64,000 nucleotides of DNA from Sycobia sp. Sy_11 (lineage: Eukaryota; Arthropoda; Insecta; Hymenoptera; Epichrysomallidae). The notes under the pieces are model-generated. The model saw only the letters and a list, made by a program, of their open reading frames with translations, was not told where the DNA came from and searched no databases. Made by a program: the position numbers and the translations under genes. The stretch spans positions 1,215,001-1,279,000 of the forward strand of contig JACCIC010000001.1 in assembly GCA_018907035.1 (NCBI GenBank). The letters run 5' to 3'. Shown in pieces: positions 50,807-62,649 of this stretch (positions are counted from its first letter, which is position 1; the number at the start of each line of letters is the position of its first letter).

Positions 50807-51573
50807 CATGTTTTGCATTCTATTGATGCATAACGAACGAGAAAAAAAACGATGTTACCGATGATTTTATATTCTAATTGGTTCCTCTTGAGAAATTATT
50901 ATTCTCACAATATTAATATATTAAGAAAAGAAATTTATATATCAATTTTTAACCAAATCCTACGACTTTTTTTCAGACCATATTCTAAAAGGTGGTAGTT
51001 TAGAGATAACTCTAAAAATACCTTTACAGTTTTTTCCATAATAATTTTCTCATTAATAAAGTTTCTTAACATATACTAACAAACAGTGAGGAAAAAATAT
51101 ATAATATGAATTTTTAAATTAATTTGGCACGACTGAATATCCTTTTTTAATTTTCTTTTTTGGAATCTCTACTGATTATCGGCATATCTTTTGAAAGATC
51201 TAATTTGAAGTCTCCAAATTTTATTTGAAGTTCCCACCAGATATCGTCAACTATTCATTCTAAGCATATCTATACATACTGCAAATAAGACTGTCTCTAT
51301 TTGAAAGTGACACGTTAGATTATACTTTAGTCAATACGGCACGGCGTTGAATACAATTTTACGCCCATTCTCCATTATGTGAAAAAAAAATTTTCGACTC
51401 TTTCTTTTAAATTATATATCTCTAATCGATGTACTTGAGAAAAATATATTTACGCCATACCAGCCTCAAATCTATAGCTTCAGGATGATCTTTCGATTTT
51501 CGTAGTATAAAATATATTTTGACACTCATATGGAAGTTTGTTAAGCTATGCGGTCTAAAATAAGCAACTGTCG

Positions 51574-51632
<59 letters not shown>

Positions 51633-52125
51633 GCAATTTCTACTATTTTTGTTCTATACATTGTTACTTAGTCTACATAATTTAACAATTTAATATGATG
51701 AACTATTCATTATCGTATTTTATTTGTATCACAGGTCTATAATTTTGAAGAAAAATCCATCCATACATTCCTATGTATATATCGCGCATTATGCTGATTT
51801 AAAATTTATAAGTATTAATATTGACAGCTAAACTACGTTGCTTACAAAATGTCACTTCCCAATATAACAAACGTTTTCTTCCCAAAAAATAAATATAATG
51901 CATTTAATACTCGTGTGACAATTCATTTTTGAGCTCGCGAGGGTGACACATCAGTTACCTCCCGAGCAAAGCAAGGAGGTCAAAGTTTCGACATGCCAAT
52001 AATCATATATTAGTGTTGAACTCTTCGAATAAGAAAGTCATGAAATCATATCGAAGTGGTGATTTCGAGATTAGAATAGTATACAAATAAAAAAAAAATT
52101 CTCAACTCCTCCTACGCACAGCGAA
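50807..52125. other. AT-rich intronic stretch with (TA)n
   Basis: (TA)n at 51576-51629. No exon is recognised. Confidence 0.6.
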
Positions 52126-52129
52126 AACG

Positions 52130-52585
52130 AACTCCACGCCCGCGCACAACCGAACGCAGGAGCTGGGCAATGCCCGCCCCGAAAAAGAAGTAAACTCACA
52201 CTGCCTGGCTATACCCGACTATATTCTGACGCCCGTTGTACGCATATCGAACCATTCTATACGCGTCGCAATAAGTATAATTGCGATTTAAATAATGGCA
52301 AGCTCGAATTTCTGCATGGAGTTGACGTTCCAAACCCGGGTGACTTCTGAGCGCAGCGTCGATTATTCTGATTGTCGTTATTACGACTAACCCTCGGCCG
52401 CCGCCGCCGCCGCCGCCCCCGCCCCCCTCACCCACCCACCGACTCCGCGACTGGTAATCGCGTCGCGCGCGTGCCACGTGTTTTGCACGACCGCCACGTG
52501 CTTTCGCGTACAAGCAACGCATCTCGCCGTCCGCGCCGAGCGATAAACATCGAAAGCACGCGACCGCGCTGACGTTTATGTACAC
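52130..52585. other. GC-rich intronic patch before exon 4
   Basis: Contains (GCC)n at 52397-52420 and two CACGTG boxes at 52475 and 52495. The minus-strand 136-codon frame has a Gly run from the GCC repeat and no recognised product. The patch stands alone in AT-rich intron and could be an enhancer or internal promoter. Confidence 0.45.
52475..52500. promoter_or_regulatory. Two CACGTG E-boxes spaced 20 bp
   Basis: GCCACGTGTTTT and GCCACGTGCTTT occur exactly 20 bp apart, about two helical turns, so both face the same side. CACGTG is the core bound by bHLH factors such as Myc/Max, MITF/USF and CLOCK/CYCLE. Function here is inferred. Confidence 0.35.
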
Positions 52586-52723
52586 ATACTTATCGAGCTC
52601 GAACATTGTTGCGAATCTTGAATTCTCCCTTTCATTTCTTATGCTCTTGCATTTTCTTTTTATTTTCCTACATACATTTCTTACAATGCAAATTAACGTG
52701 AGACCTTTTTTTTGTTGGCTATA

Positions 52724-52729
52724 TAGCAG
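52724..52729 (+). promoter_or_regulatory. Tandem splice acceptor TAGCAG (NAGNAG)
   Basis: Two AG acceptors lie three bases apart directly before exon 4. Use of the distal AG gives Asp-Asn at the junction; use of the proximal AG gives Asp-Gln-Asn, without a frame change. NAGNAG acceptors often yield both forms. Which is used here cannot be told from DNA. Confidence 0.6.
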
Positions 52730-52774
52730 AACCTCGAGGCGGCCGATGGTGAAGTCGTCACGTCACAGCACTGG
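52730..52774 (+). CDS. Coding exon 4 (45 nt), acidic segment
   Basis: The acceptor region reads TTTTTTTTGTTGGCTATATAGCAG and the donor ACTGG|GTAAGT. The exon begins and ends in phase 0 and encodes NLEAADGEVVTSQHW. With the preceding exon it gives VKRKKDNLEAADGEVV, a basic-to-acidic transition. The acceptor is a tandem TAGCAG, so using the upstream AG would add one Gln codon. The terminal Trp may begin a folded domain in the next exon, which I could not find in the remaining 11 kb. The CpG-rich patch at 52.1-52.6 kb lies directly upstream. Confidence 0.75.
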
Positions 52775-53544
52775 GTAAGTATTATCAACAATTTATTCAC
52801 TTCATTTATACACTGCGATTCGTATTAATATATCTCGAAAAATGTCCGTTGCAATTTTATCGGTCGTTTCACCGTAGATCCAATAAAAAGCCTTAGTTTC
52901 GGGAAGCAGTATTTTGAACGGCGAGAGATATGGTTATGATTGAGTTCGACAAAAATAGTATGTCGAATCATTGTATTCTTACGTAAAAAAATAATTATGA
53001 TATATGATGATTATAGGCTACTGTCTAAATTCGAATAAGGGAATACCTAACTTATTTGAAGTTCATCCTTACTTATTAGAGAAGTTTAGATTCTTTTAAA
53101 TAAATTAATTACACAAATTGTTATCTCATAGTAAAACAGTTGAATTACGAAATAAATGAAAATGCATTTAGAATAAATGAAAAATTATATAAGGAAAAGA
53201 GCCTACCAAAATTTTTTTATTTCATAAGTGTGTGTGAGTTCAAAAAACTAAAATGTTTATAAAATATTTAAAAACAGCACCTTACATGTTGGAAAAATTG
53301 AGTTACCCACTAAAAGTAGATCGTAAATGGGAGATTGGATATGCGAAAGCACTTGATATTCATATGCCAGGATGGTTAGTTTGCGATAATATTTTCAAAA
53401 TGCAGGTCACCACCTAGCGGTTAATGATAAAACTGAATAAGAATGCTGAAACAATTGGCATTTAGAAAAAGTAAAAATAACACTTATAATTTTAAAGTGT
53501 TTTTGGATGTTTTATACTAAAGTTTAAAAATTACTTACAAATAA

Positions 53545-53596
<52 letters not shown>

Positions 53597-55270
53597 TTAT
53601 ATTTATTTATTCATAAGTTAAAGTTATCTTAATAATCTGTTAAACTTTTACTTATTCAATTTTACAGAATAAGTGATCATATTTTCAATCGTCAATTCAG
53701 AAATATCTAAGTCTATTATTATAATGACAATACGTGAAACCTCTAAAGTATATTGAATATTTACATAAGGGTACGCAAGACACGTGCCTATTACCCCTAA
53801 GCCTCGCCTGAGCCCCCACAACATTAGGCTCCCCGCAAATCGTAAACATAAATATTGAATATTAAGAAAAAGAAAGAAAGCAAAAAAGGGAGAATGATCG
53901 ACAGAGAGAAACGTTAAAATGGAGAAAAAGCACAACGAAAGCATGTATTAAATCGGGTTAAATCGTGGAATAAATTTCTTGCTACGAAGTGCCATAAGAC
54001 GTTTAATTATTCTTATTATCTCAATACAGAGCTAGGATTTTCAATTATAAGGGATTATAAAAATATAATCAAAATATAATCTCAATTTGAGTTCACGCCC
54101 AAGCAAATGGCTCATGAACGTAGCTATTCTTAAACTTATACTTGTGTGGGAGTAATAGTCCAATCACCGATTTAATAACTATCTAATACTACTTAAAATT
54201 AAATTGTATTACATGTTAAAATATTGTAATTGTAATTAATGAAATGAAGCTTCGTTTTTAGTTATATAGCTAAGAAAACTAGTTTAAAATTACTTGAACA
54301 TTGATTTATTTATTTCATAATTTTATAATAAATGCTCATTTATTTGGGTATTTTCATTAAAAAAAAAGTTTAGATCTATAAAAGTATTGTGACATATACT
54401 AATTCCACATAAAGTAACGTATCGATCCTGTTATAGATTCAGTTTTTTTTCAATAAGTTAATCTTCGGCTCTTTATAAGTTTTCTCAACCGATCTGATGT
54501 TTTTTGATGGTACAGATGTTAAGTTATTAAGTTATTCAGAAAATTTAACGTAAACCAAACTGAACGTTTATCAAATGTTACTTTGTTTTTTATTAAGTTG
54601 GCACTCGAATAAATGTTTAAGCGTTGAAAGATTCAAATTTCAGGATTTGATTCAGACCTTTTAATAATTATCATTACAATCATTTTATTTTAATATCAAT
54701 TTTAATTAATAATTTTTCATTTATTTGTAAATAATTCATGCACAAAATATGATATTTTATTTGATAGCACTAACAAATATCTATATATGAAGCTCCCAAA
54801 AGGAACTTTTTTCTTTTAGATGATAAGTTAATGAAATTTCATGTAGAGTGTATAAAATTTAATGCATATTTTATAAGCTCTACGAAAGGTTTCTTCGTTT
54901 ACCGATAGAGGGATACCTCTTTTTCCGCGTAGTTTCATGAGCGGCTAAAAATCACGCGCATTAGTATATAAAACCGACAAAATCTTTACACCGTTACGTG
55001 ATTATATTTGCGATGCATTACAAACATATATATGTATACTTATATATACATTGTAATAAACCGTTAAAAAAAAATATCAAATTTAGGTTATATAAGTAAT
55101 ATTATCTAAGCGTTTAAAAAAGAGTAATATAATTCAAAATATATAATTCATTAGATTTAAAGATAATAATTTGCACAATCATAACATTCATACATGCACA
55201 CACATAACATTCATACATACACACACATACATACACATACACACATAGTAAAAGAGTACAGAAACTTTCC
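52775..55270. other. AT-rich stretch downstream of exon 4
   Basis: Begins with the donor GTAAGT, so it is intronic if the gene continues. (TA)n at 53546-53584 passes into (TTTATA)n to 53610. CA-rich CATACACACA at 55190-55247. No acceptor-bounded open exon is found. Confidence 0.6.
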
Positions 55271-56366
55271 CTAATTTAACCATGAAAATGTTTTTAATTT
55301 ATAAAATAAAAATATTCACTGTCCACATTAAATTCAATGCACTGGATGCTATTTTCATAAACATAAAGAAAGTTTTATCGAAAACAAATTCATTTAAAAC
55401 TGAAAAATCGAAACCCTTGGACCTGTATATGAAAAAATTTTCAATACATTTTGCATTAAATTTAATTTAAAGTGTATGAATTTTTCAGTTCATAATAAAT
55501 TTTAATGCCTTTACATTTATGAAAGTACTTTTCAGTACATGTAGATTAAATTTAATGTACGTTTTTTTACAATGTACTAATAAAGTTATAAAAATATTTA
55601 TAAAAACTTGACAGTTGATTCAATTATGATACAAAATGCAATCGAATCCAAAGCTCGCTCCCGATCTGTTGAGTCTATATATATAAAATTTGTTCATTCT
55701 ATACGTATTTTCCCCGACTTTCATTCATTCTCTATCGGGCTTTACCGAGTCAGGCGAAACACGCGCTCCTCCTCTCATCGGAAACCAATGCACATGCACA
55801 TAATGTGAATCAGAGGAAATCCCACAGGGATCTGTCCTTGTAATCGAACAAATAGACTATAATATTTTGATAATACTGCGGGTGGAATAATGGAGGCGGA
55901 AGAATTGTTCGCGTTTTGTATGTCTTAAAAATATAAATTAAATCTTGGAATTTTAGCAGCTTCGAGTTCAGGGATACAACGAAAACTTAAAATTTGTATT
56001 AACTTGGCTATAAAAAGTGATGCTCTCGAGAGGAATCTCCCCTTGAAAACCAAGTTGCACGATGAATATTTTTCACTCTTGACTCCGCTACCACACTTTT
56101 CATACTTTATTTCTGTCTACCATATTGATATAGCTCTGATTTCTTACTGTTAATCTTTCCAATGACACGAAAGGAATGAAAATATATCTATGGGGGAGCG
56201 TACAATAACCGCGTATATGCTAGAAAAAACGAATGATATTCGTCATCTATGCTTATCATCTCGGTCCCTGTATTTCGTTTCCGTGCTAATTGTTTCCTTT
56301 ATTTTTTCGAATCTACTTTTTATTTGCAATGATTAAGCAATGCGGCGGATACATACAAACATACAA

Positions 56367-56397
<31 letters not shown>

Positions 56398-57133
56398 TAA
56401 AGCGTTCGTTATCTCCGTTTAACCGTGTTTTGCAGTTCCGCATTAATATTCGACCCATTCTGTCGTACGGGTAATTAATGAAATGTTAATTACTTTTTCC
56501 TTGAGATTCGGAGTTTAATGAAAAGAAAGGAGACAATGATGTTTTTCTCCTCGTTATTCCCACGCCCGCTGAAACTGTTGAAAGTTCTTGACGGCAACGG
56601 GGAGGACATTTATAAAACAGTGTATCGACAAAGCTCAATAATTTTACGCGTCTCTGTTGTTTTTTTTCTGTCACATCGCGAACTATTGTAATGGAAATAG
56701 ATATATTTATAAATACGCGAGAAATTGGAAAAAATTATAATAAGCCGTTTCATGGACGCGGGTTCGTATTTTACAATACTCTGTATATTATCAAATTATA
56801 GCCGAATGATAAAGTGTGGAATATTATTAAAATCTGAATCACGGGAATCAATGAAATTTCATAAATTACTAGAGAGAGAGAGAGAGAGAGGAAGAAGCTC
56901 CGATCACGTTAATTCCAATTGCTCGTAGTATTTAGATTTTTCTTGGTTAATTTCAGTAAACCGTTATACTTATATATAGTTGATGATATCAAATTGGCTC
57001 TGTGTTCTATATCGATTATTGTTGCTTCAACAGACAGTTTTCAATATATATATATACGTCCGCGCAAGCGGCAGCAAATTCTAGCCTATGAAAAGACAGC
57101 TCGGTTACGTTTATTCGAGTAATTTCACGCGAT

Positions 57134-57183
<50 letters not shown>

Positions 57184-57765
57184 GTAAATTACGCGCGATG
57201 TAACAATTATACATTTATTACTCGTGCGTTACTATTTATATAATATATCGTACGGAAACATATTTTTTGTCGCTGTAACTGTACATAAGAGTGTAGATAG
57301 TAACGCCTGTATGCGAAAAATCTCTGCGTTTGATCTTGCCTAAATTGTCAATTTCGACCAAATGGACGTAAATAATTACGTCAGCGATACCATGTAAAGA
57401 AGCATTAATAGCTATTCTGATATACAGCTAGCAACATGTTCCTTTACTGATCAGTTGTCCGGGGCAACTTTTCATTTTCTTCAGCGATTGTACAAAATCA
57501 ATTATTAGATTTAGACATACATTCTTTCAATCGAAAACATAAAGGATCCAAAATTATTATTTGATCTTGAGCTTGGCCTTTAATTTATATAAATCAATGA
57601 TTACGGATCTGTGTAATGTCTTCTTTTACTGTATATATAAACTTAATTTTAGTCGACAATATGTTGCTTGAATCGATGCATCAATTTTCTAAATATCGCG
57701 GCTTGAAATAAATATCGATGATTATGCAAACCAATGAGTGTCAGTTAATACACAAGTTATTCGAC
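55271..57765. other. AT-rich non-coding stretch
   Basis: (CATA)n at 56368-56390, GA run at 56871-56890, (TA)n at 57136-57180. Acceptor-like ends near 56439 and 57475 are not followed by convincing exons. Confidence 0.55.
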
Positions 57766-57841
57766 ACCCTCCTAATAAAATACTTTTTATTTAACCCTCC
57801 TAAAATACTTTTTATTTAACCTTCCTAAAATACTTTTATTG
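57766..57841. repeat. Three tandem units of about 25-28 bp
   Basis: Units run ACCCTCCTAA.AAATACTTTTTATTTA; the second and third differ by few bases, and the first has a 3-base insertion. Confidence 0.85.
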
Positions 57842-58437
57842 AAATGATAGTGCAATTGGGGTCTAAGAGATGGCCACGCACACGCTGTTATACTTGAGTT
57901 ACCATACGCCATACACAGCAACTTGTCTATACATACCTACCCGAATCACGTATGCGCCTATAAGCGTTATATTCATTAAAATTGCATAATGTATATTTCC
58001 ATATTAAATGCGTCGCTCGCTGTGCGTTACACGACATTTATCGACCGTGTATAAACCAATGCTTGTCTAGTATATCATACGCTAATGAAATTCCAACGAA
58101 CCCAATATAATTGATGGCTCGTGTATGATTTTACTTATTAAAAAGCCCGTATGTAACGTGTGCTTTACTTAATCAAGGATGAATTTTTCAAATAGTTCAC
58201 AAAAATTGTGTGCTGCATTTTTCGATTCCATATGCGTGCTTCCCCACAGATTTCTCACATACTTCTGTGTTAAGAGCTTAATCCAAAATTCTATTTAATA
58301 ATGCTATTAGAATAGGAACTTTGAAAGCGTCGTTTACTTATAAGAAAGAAAGTTCTTTTTGTGGAAATTTAGCAAACGAGTCTTGAATTAATTGATTTGT
58401 TTTTCAATCTCGACTACTTCGAATAACTACATAGATA
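57842..58437. other. Non-coding stretch
   Basis: Mixed composition; no gene or repeat is recognised. Confidence 0.5.
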
Positions 58438-58672
58438 AAATAAATTTTTCTAATATCAAGTAAATATTTACTTGTTTTTTACCAAGTAAATCATTTTCTT
58501 AATTTAAGACAATGTTCAGTAGATTTAAGACGACGTTCTTCTAATTGAAGTGGACTGTTCTTGCATCAAGGAAATATTTCCTGAAGTTAAGAAGATACTT
58601 TCACAATTTAAGAAAATAATTTATTTGGCACAAAATAAGACAATATTTTCTTGATAATAGACATTTTTCTGT
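58438..58672. mobile_element. MITE-like element, family 1, copy B
   Basis: Reverse-complement homologue of the 24991-25238 element. Shared segments include TATCAAG.AAATATT, GCCAA.TAAATTATTTTCTTAAAT, TTGATGCAAGAACAGTCCACTT and TCTTAAATCTA. It is itself an imperfect inverted repeat with AGTAAATATTTACTTG-type arms. The two copies are clearly diverged, so insertion was not recent. Confidence 0.75.
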
Positions 58673-58807
58673 ATATTAATTATTCTATTTTAATTTTAAT
58701 AATAATTACATTAATTTTTTTATTTAAAAATTAATCTACTGCTACTCTACTTATAGTTGATATGAAAGATCTACAAGTCACATATTCGTTTCATAAGTTG
58801 AGGTCAG

Positions 58808-58836
58808 TTTTCTTACTGTAGCAAACAGTAAGAAAA
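58808..58836. repeat. Perfect 12-bp hairpin
   Basis: TTTTCTTACTGT, loop AGCAA, ACAGTAAGAAAA. It lies between the two MITE-like elements and is too short a stem for a microRNA precursor. A factor-independent terminator is not expected in a eukaryote. Confidence 0.7.
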
Positions 58837-58892
58837 TTACTAGAAATTCTTTTATTTATCATGCTGTTGTACAAAAATATTTATTTGGGTGA

Positions 58893-59466
58893 GAAATTTG
58901 GTCCAGATTGAGAAGAGTTACGTAGATAACTCCGATTATCTCCACAATAAGCTCTAAAAAGTTTTAGGATCTAACGCTCTTCTCTTCCTAAGATACTGTA
59001 ATTTATTATTTACCAATTAATCTACTAATTTTCCTACAGAAGTAGGACAATCGCTTAGTCAGACAAATTTTTGAATGGAAAATACACATTTATAATAGCA
59101 CATTCTAAAATAACATTTCAATGAAAAACGTTCGATAGAGGTTACGGCCTCAAATGAATAGTTTCCACGTTATCGTCAATTGACGTTTGGCCACATAACT
59201 GTTTTGAACAAAGCAACTAATTTTTTTTGGATATAGGGTAATCATAATCATTTTTTTTATATTGGTATAATTTCAATGAATTGACCATTAAAGTAAAGAA
59301 TTTTATTTAAAAATCTATATAACTACATAGTACATCCAATTTCAATACAGGAAAGTCTACTAACTTGTAAATAAGAATCTTCAAAATGGGAAAGCGTTAG
59401 GATCTAAAACTTTTGAGCGTTGATATTGAAGTTAATCCAACTTACCTCTCTCGATCTGAACAAAAA
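58893..59466. mobile_element. MITE-like element, family 2, copy 2
   Basis: The left arm AAATTTGGTCCAGATTGAG...AATAAGCTCTAAAAAGTTTTAGGATCTAACGCT is matched inverted at 59386-59466. The arms match those of the 45086-45606 element. In this copy the arm tips are extended by the shared TAACGCT block. The interior is non-coding. Confidence 0.7.
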
Positions 59467-59870
59467 AACCCGTGACGCAAATGTCGTGGCCTCTCCTTGT
59501 AATATTAGCGTTAATTTAGCGTATTCCTGGGTACTTTCTAAAATTTTTCGATTAATTTTGTTCCAACCAGTATGCATTTTTCTTTTTCAGCTTGAAACAA
59601 CCAAATAGCACCTATTTATTTGCGTGACTTATATACTTAAGCGAATTGCGCATCCAGCTGAAAGAAATTATCATTTGAAAATTTCTACTAGTTTCATGGC
59701 TCCATATGCGTTTTCAAATAGCTCCGTCATCGAGAAATTGGATAAATTAGCGGGCGTGGACGTTCACAGAGCCATTACCCATACCAAATATCGCAGTCTA
59801 TTTCAGCTATTCCCATCTTTCGCGCGATTATTCGCGTCAATATTTAATGTCAGTTCGTAAGGCACCGACA
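59467..59870. other. Non-coding stretch
   Basis: The 78-codon plus frame at 59624-59860 is not bounded by splice sites and has no recognised motif. Sequence complexity rises towards the next island. Confidence 0.45.
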
Positions 59871-60358
59871 ACGGACAGAGGCGATGCGTAAAAAGAGGAA
59901 GCTTCCCGTCCTCTTCCCGCTCCGACCCTCTTCTCTGTTCCTAACCCCAGTAGATACATCGTTCAAAACCCATCAGTATAATATATAATAAAGGAACGGT
60001 GAATATTCAAGGCCGTATCCTTGCGTAGTCGTACCGCACTAAGCAATGGCGCGGTGGAGCACATCTATAGCTCTGGGTTCCAAGTGCGCATTATCAATTT
60101 TCTCTCTCTCTCTCTCTCTGTCTCTCTCGGGCCGTCGACACTGCAGTGGCGATAAAACAGCGGGAGTTGGCTGATATACGCACACTGAAGACACGCTGCC
60201 CTTATTTTCCCTTTGGGCGCGCACGCGTTTCCGTCGCCCCGTCCGGCTTTGTCTTCCTAGCCTCCACTCCCAGCAGTGCCACCCCACCCCACGACTCCGC
60301 CCCCGTCCCACGCTTTATACCCTCCAGCTAGATTATAGTTGGGGGAAGGGGGTTGGAG

Positions 60359-60415
<57 letters not shown>

Positions 60416-60737
60416 CTCTCGTGTCGCACCCGACGCGTGAAGGAAAGAACGAGCTCTCGGTGACTATATACTCTCCCTTTCCGACACTTCGCCTATTCGC
60501 CCGCTTCGCCCCGTGCACGCGCAGGCTTAGAGAAGCTTTTCCGTCCTCGAGGGGACGCGCGCGCCCGCGCGCGTGCATAGATCCTGAAACCCGCGAGCGC
60601 GAACCGTTCGCGGCCCAAGTAGAAATGCTTACATACATATACATGCGAGCGAGCAGGCGCGCACACACAATCATGCATAAGAGTACGAAAGCGCGAGGGC
60701 CCGACCGAATCCTCTGGTTTCCCGGGTTGAGATATAC

Positions 60738-60800
<63 letters not shown>

Positions 60801-60965
60801 CGCTTTCGGGGCGGAAACGCACGTCTAAGTTCGTTCGCGCGCGGGGGTTCCGAGCAGATGTCAGAGGGTGGTAATGGGCCGATCGCCGGATGCGATAATT
60901 GGGCCGACGATGCCTGAAGAGAGAGAGAGAGAGAGGGAGGGAAAGAGAGAGCTGACCTCCCCCAC

Positions 60966-61015
<50 letters not shown>

Positions 61016-61098
61016 AGTTTATAGGTGTTGCAAATTCGTCGTAGGGGAAGTCGTTATAAGGGATAATTTCCCCTTTTTTCACTGCCGTTGGTTTAATT

Positions 61099-61148
<50 letters not shown>

Positions 61149-61170
61149 GCTTGGTCGAAACAAGCAGGAA
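59871..61170. other. GC-rich island with CT, GA and TA arrays
   Basis: Contains CT arrays at 60101-60128 and 60362-60412, a (GC)n run at 60557-60573, (TA)n at 60749-60791, 60969-61003 and 61102-61146, and GA-rich sequence at 60917-60952. Frames up to 138 codons are composition-driven. No exon is supported. Confidence 0.6.
60362..60412. repeat. (CT)n microsatellite
   Basis: About 25 pure CT units, next to G-rich GGGGGAAGGGGGTTGG. Confidence 0.95.
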
Positions 61171-62640
61171 ACCCCTTTCTTTTATCGACTGAAATTTCCA
61201 GGTCTAATCTGATATCTTGTCTTCTTTGGAAATCGAATTATTCTATGGAAGGCTGCTGGGGGAGTTTTTTTTAATGTACTGCTATAGTCTGGGTGATGAG
61301 TACCTGAGTCAGTTGGCAATAATATGTTGAATGAATAAAAAAGGTCTAATGGATTTTTATCCGCAGAATTCGATTTTAGAGGTCTTTTGTGTTCAAGAAG
61401 GTAGAATATTGTTTAAATATTTAAGAGAAAATTCATAATTTAAATCAAACATTTTTTTATGTAAAAACTATTTAAACAAAAAGGCTTTTCACAGGATCAT
61501 CCTACAAAAATTTTAATTTGAAAATGATGATTTTTTGATCTTCTTTATTAGAACTTTTCACTAATTGTAGGATCGCATATATTTCATTTTATTGATAAAT
61601 TCACAATGAGACTTTCGATTTCAATCGGAATTAGTTGTCTGGAATGTTTTACATTCACACATTTAAGCCCTAAAATTTCAATCCAGCAATAACGAAGAGC
61701 AAAAACACAAAAAGAATAAATTACGTTGCCAAAAAATAATCATACGTTTATTATTGTTAAAACCATTATTTATGAAACAATCGTTACATACGTGAAAATG
61801 GCAAAAACTCATAACTTTTTAAAATATACATTTTTCAAGATTAAACTTTAGAAGTTTATTTACTTAAAATACTCTATTTGTTTTAAAAAACAATTTGTGT
61901 AGTATTTAATTAAAAATTCAAAAAATATTAATTTTTCTTAATTATTGAAACAACTGTAAATGTATATAATTAAAATATATACTAGTTTTGTTAACGCACT
62001 TCTAAAGTAGACTATTATGGAAATTGTGAGTTTTGTATGCGAGAAAGGAAAAATGAAAATAATCTATTTATTTGACATATTATTGTAGAATATAAATAAC
62101 TAAAAATTAAAACACAAGAATATATAATGTTATGTCAATAGCATAATTTGTATTAAGCGACTAATTATTGAATAATTATTTTATTATGTGTATCATGCTA
62201 AAGCATGATTAATAAATTAATCTTCTAATGTAAAGTATAGGGTTTACCAATCGCTAGACGAAAGGATTAGTAATTCGACGAACCGAAATTCTGAATAGGG
62301 AACACAGCGAAAAAATAAATATTTTTAATTAATAATTTTAATGAATCCATAATCTTCATTCAGAATAAAGATCTTAATATTTTGAAATTTGGCTGATGAA
62401 TAGTATAATTTAAACTAATAAATTAATCGTCGTATTTACAATAATTTTATCGATATAGAGGAACAACCATCTGTGACTGGATGGTTCCTGTTGTAACGCC
62501 AAACGTTAATGTCTACATTTTTTTTCCTGCTTAGCGTGCTTCTTTTGTAAGCTCAGGAAACTGTCGGTTTATTCTTAAAATATAGTTTTTTTATAAAAAT
62601 CCTTAAACTTTCGAAAAATTCTATTTAAAAGTATCAATAC
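61171..62640. other. AT-rich non-coding stretch
   Basis: No gene or element is recognised. Confidence 0.6.
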
Positions 62641-62649
62641 ATATATATA

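Larger units (their letters stand above)
38312..52774 (+). other. Partial gene span: four joined coding exons
   Basis: The span covers four exons of 50, 292, 32 and 45 nt with introns of 8659, 1696 and 3689 nt, all GT/AG. Joining them leaves one frame open (16+97+11+15 codons). In exon 1, frame 1 would run directly into TGA in exon 2, and frame 2 contains TGA itself. The Arg-rich alternative frame of exon 2 meets TGA in exon 4. Agreement of phase over three junctions is the main evidence that this is real. The product is rich in Gly, Pro, Ala and Ser, with a basic KRKK cluster and then an acidic stretch. No domain is recognised, so function is unknown; a nuclear regulatory protein is only a guess from architecture. 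No initiator ATG or terminator exon is assigned, so both ends are missing. Confidence 0.7.

Noticed and set aside
52196..52606. 136-codon minus frame next to exon 4
   Set aside because: Its Gly run is the translation of a GCC repeat; the rest has no recognised domain and no splice-bounded structure.
56440..56474. Possible exon after TTTTGCAG, ending ACGG|GTAATT
   Set aside because: The acceptor is fair and the frame is open, but it is short, the donor is weak, and there is no independent support as the exon following 52774.
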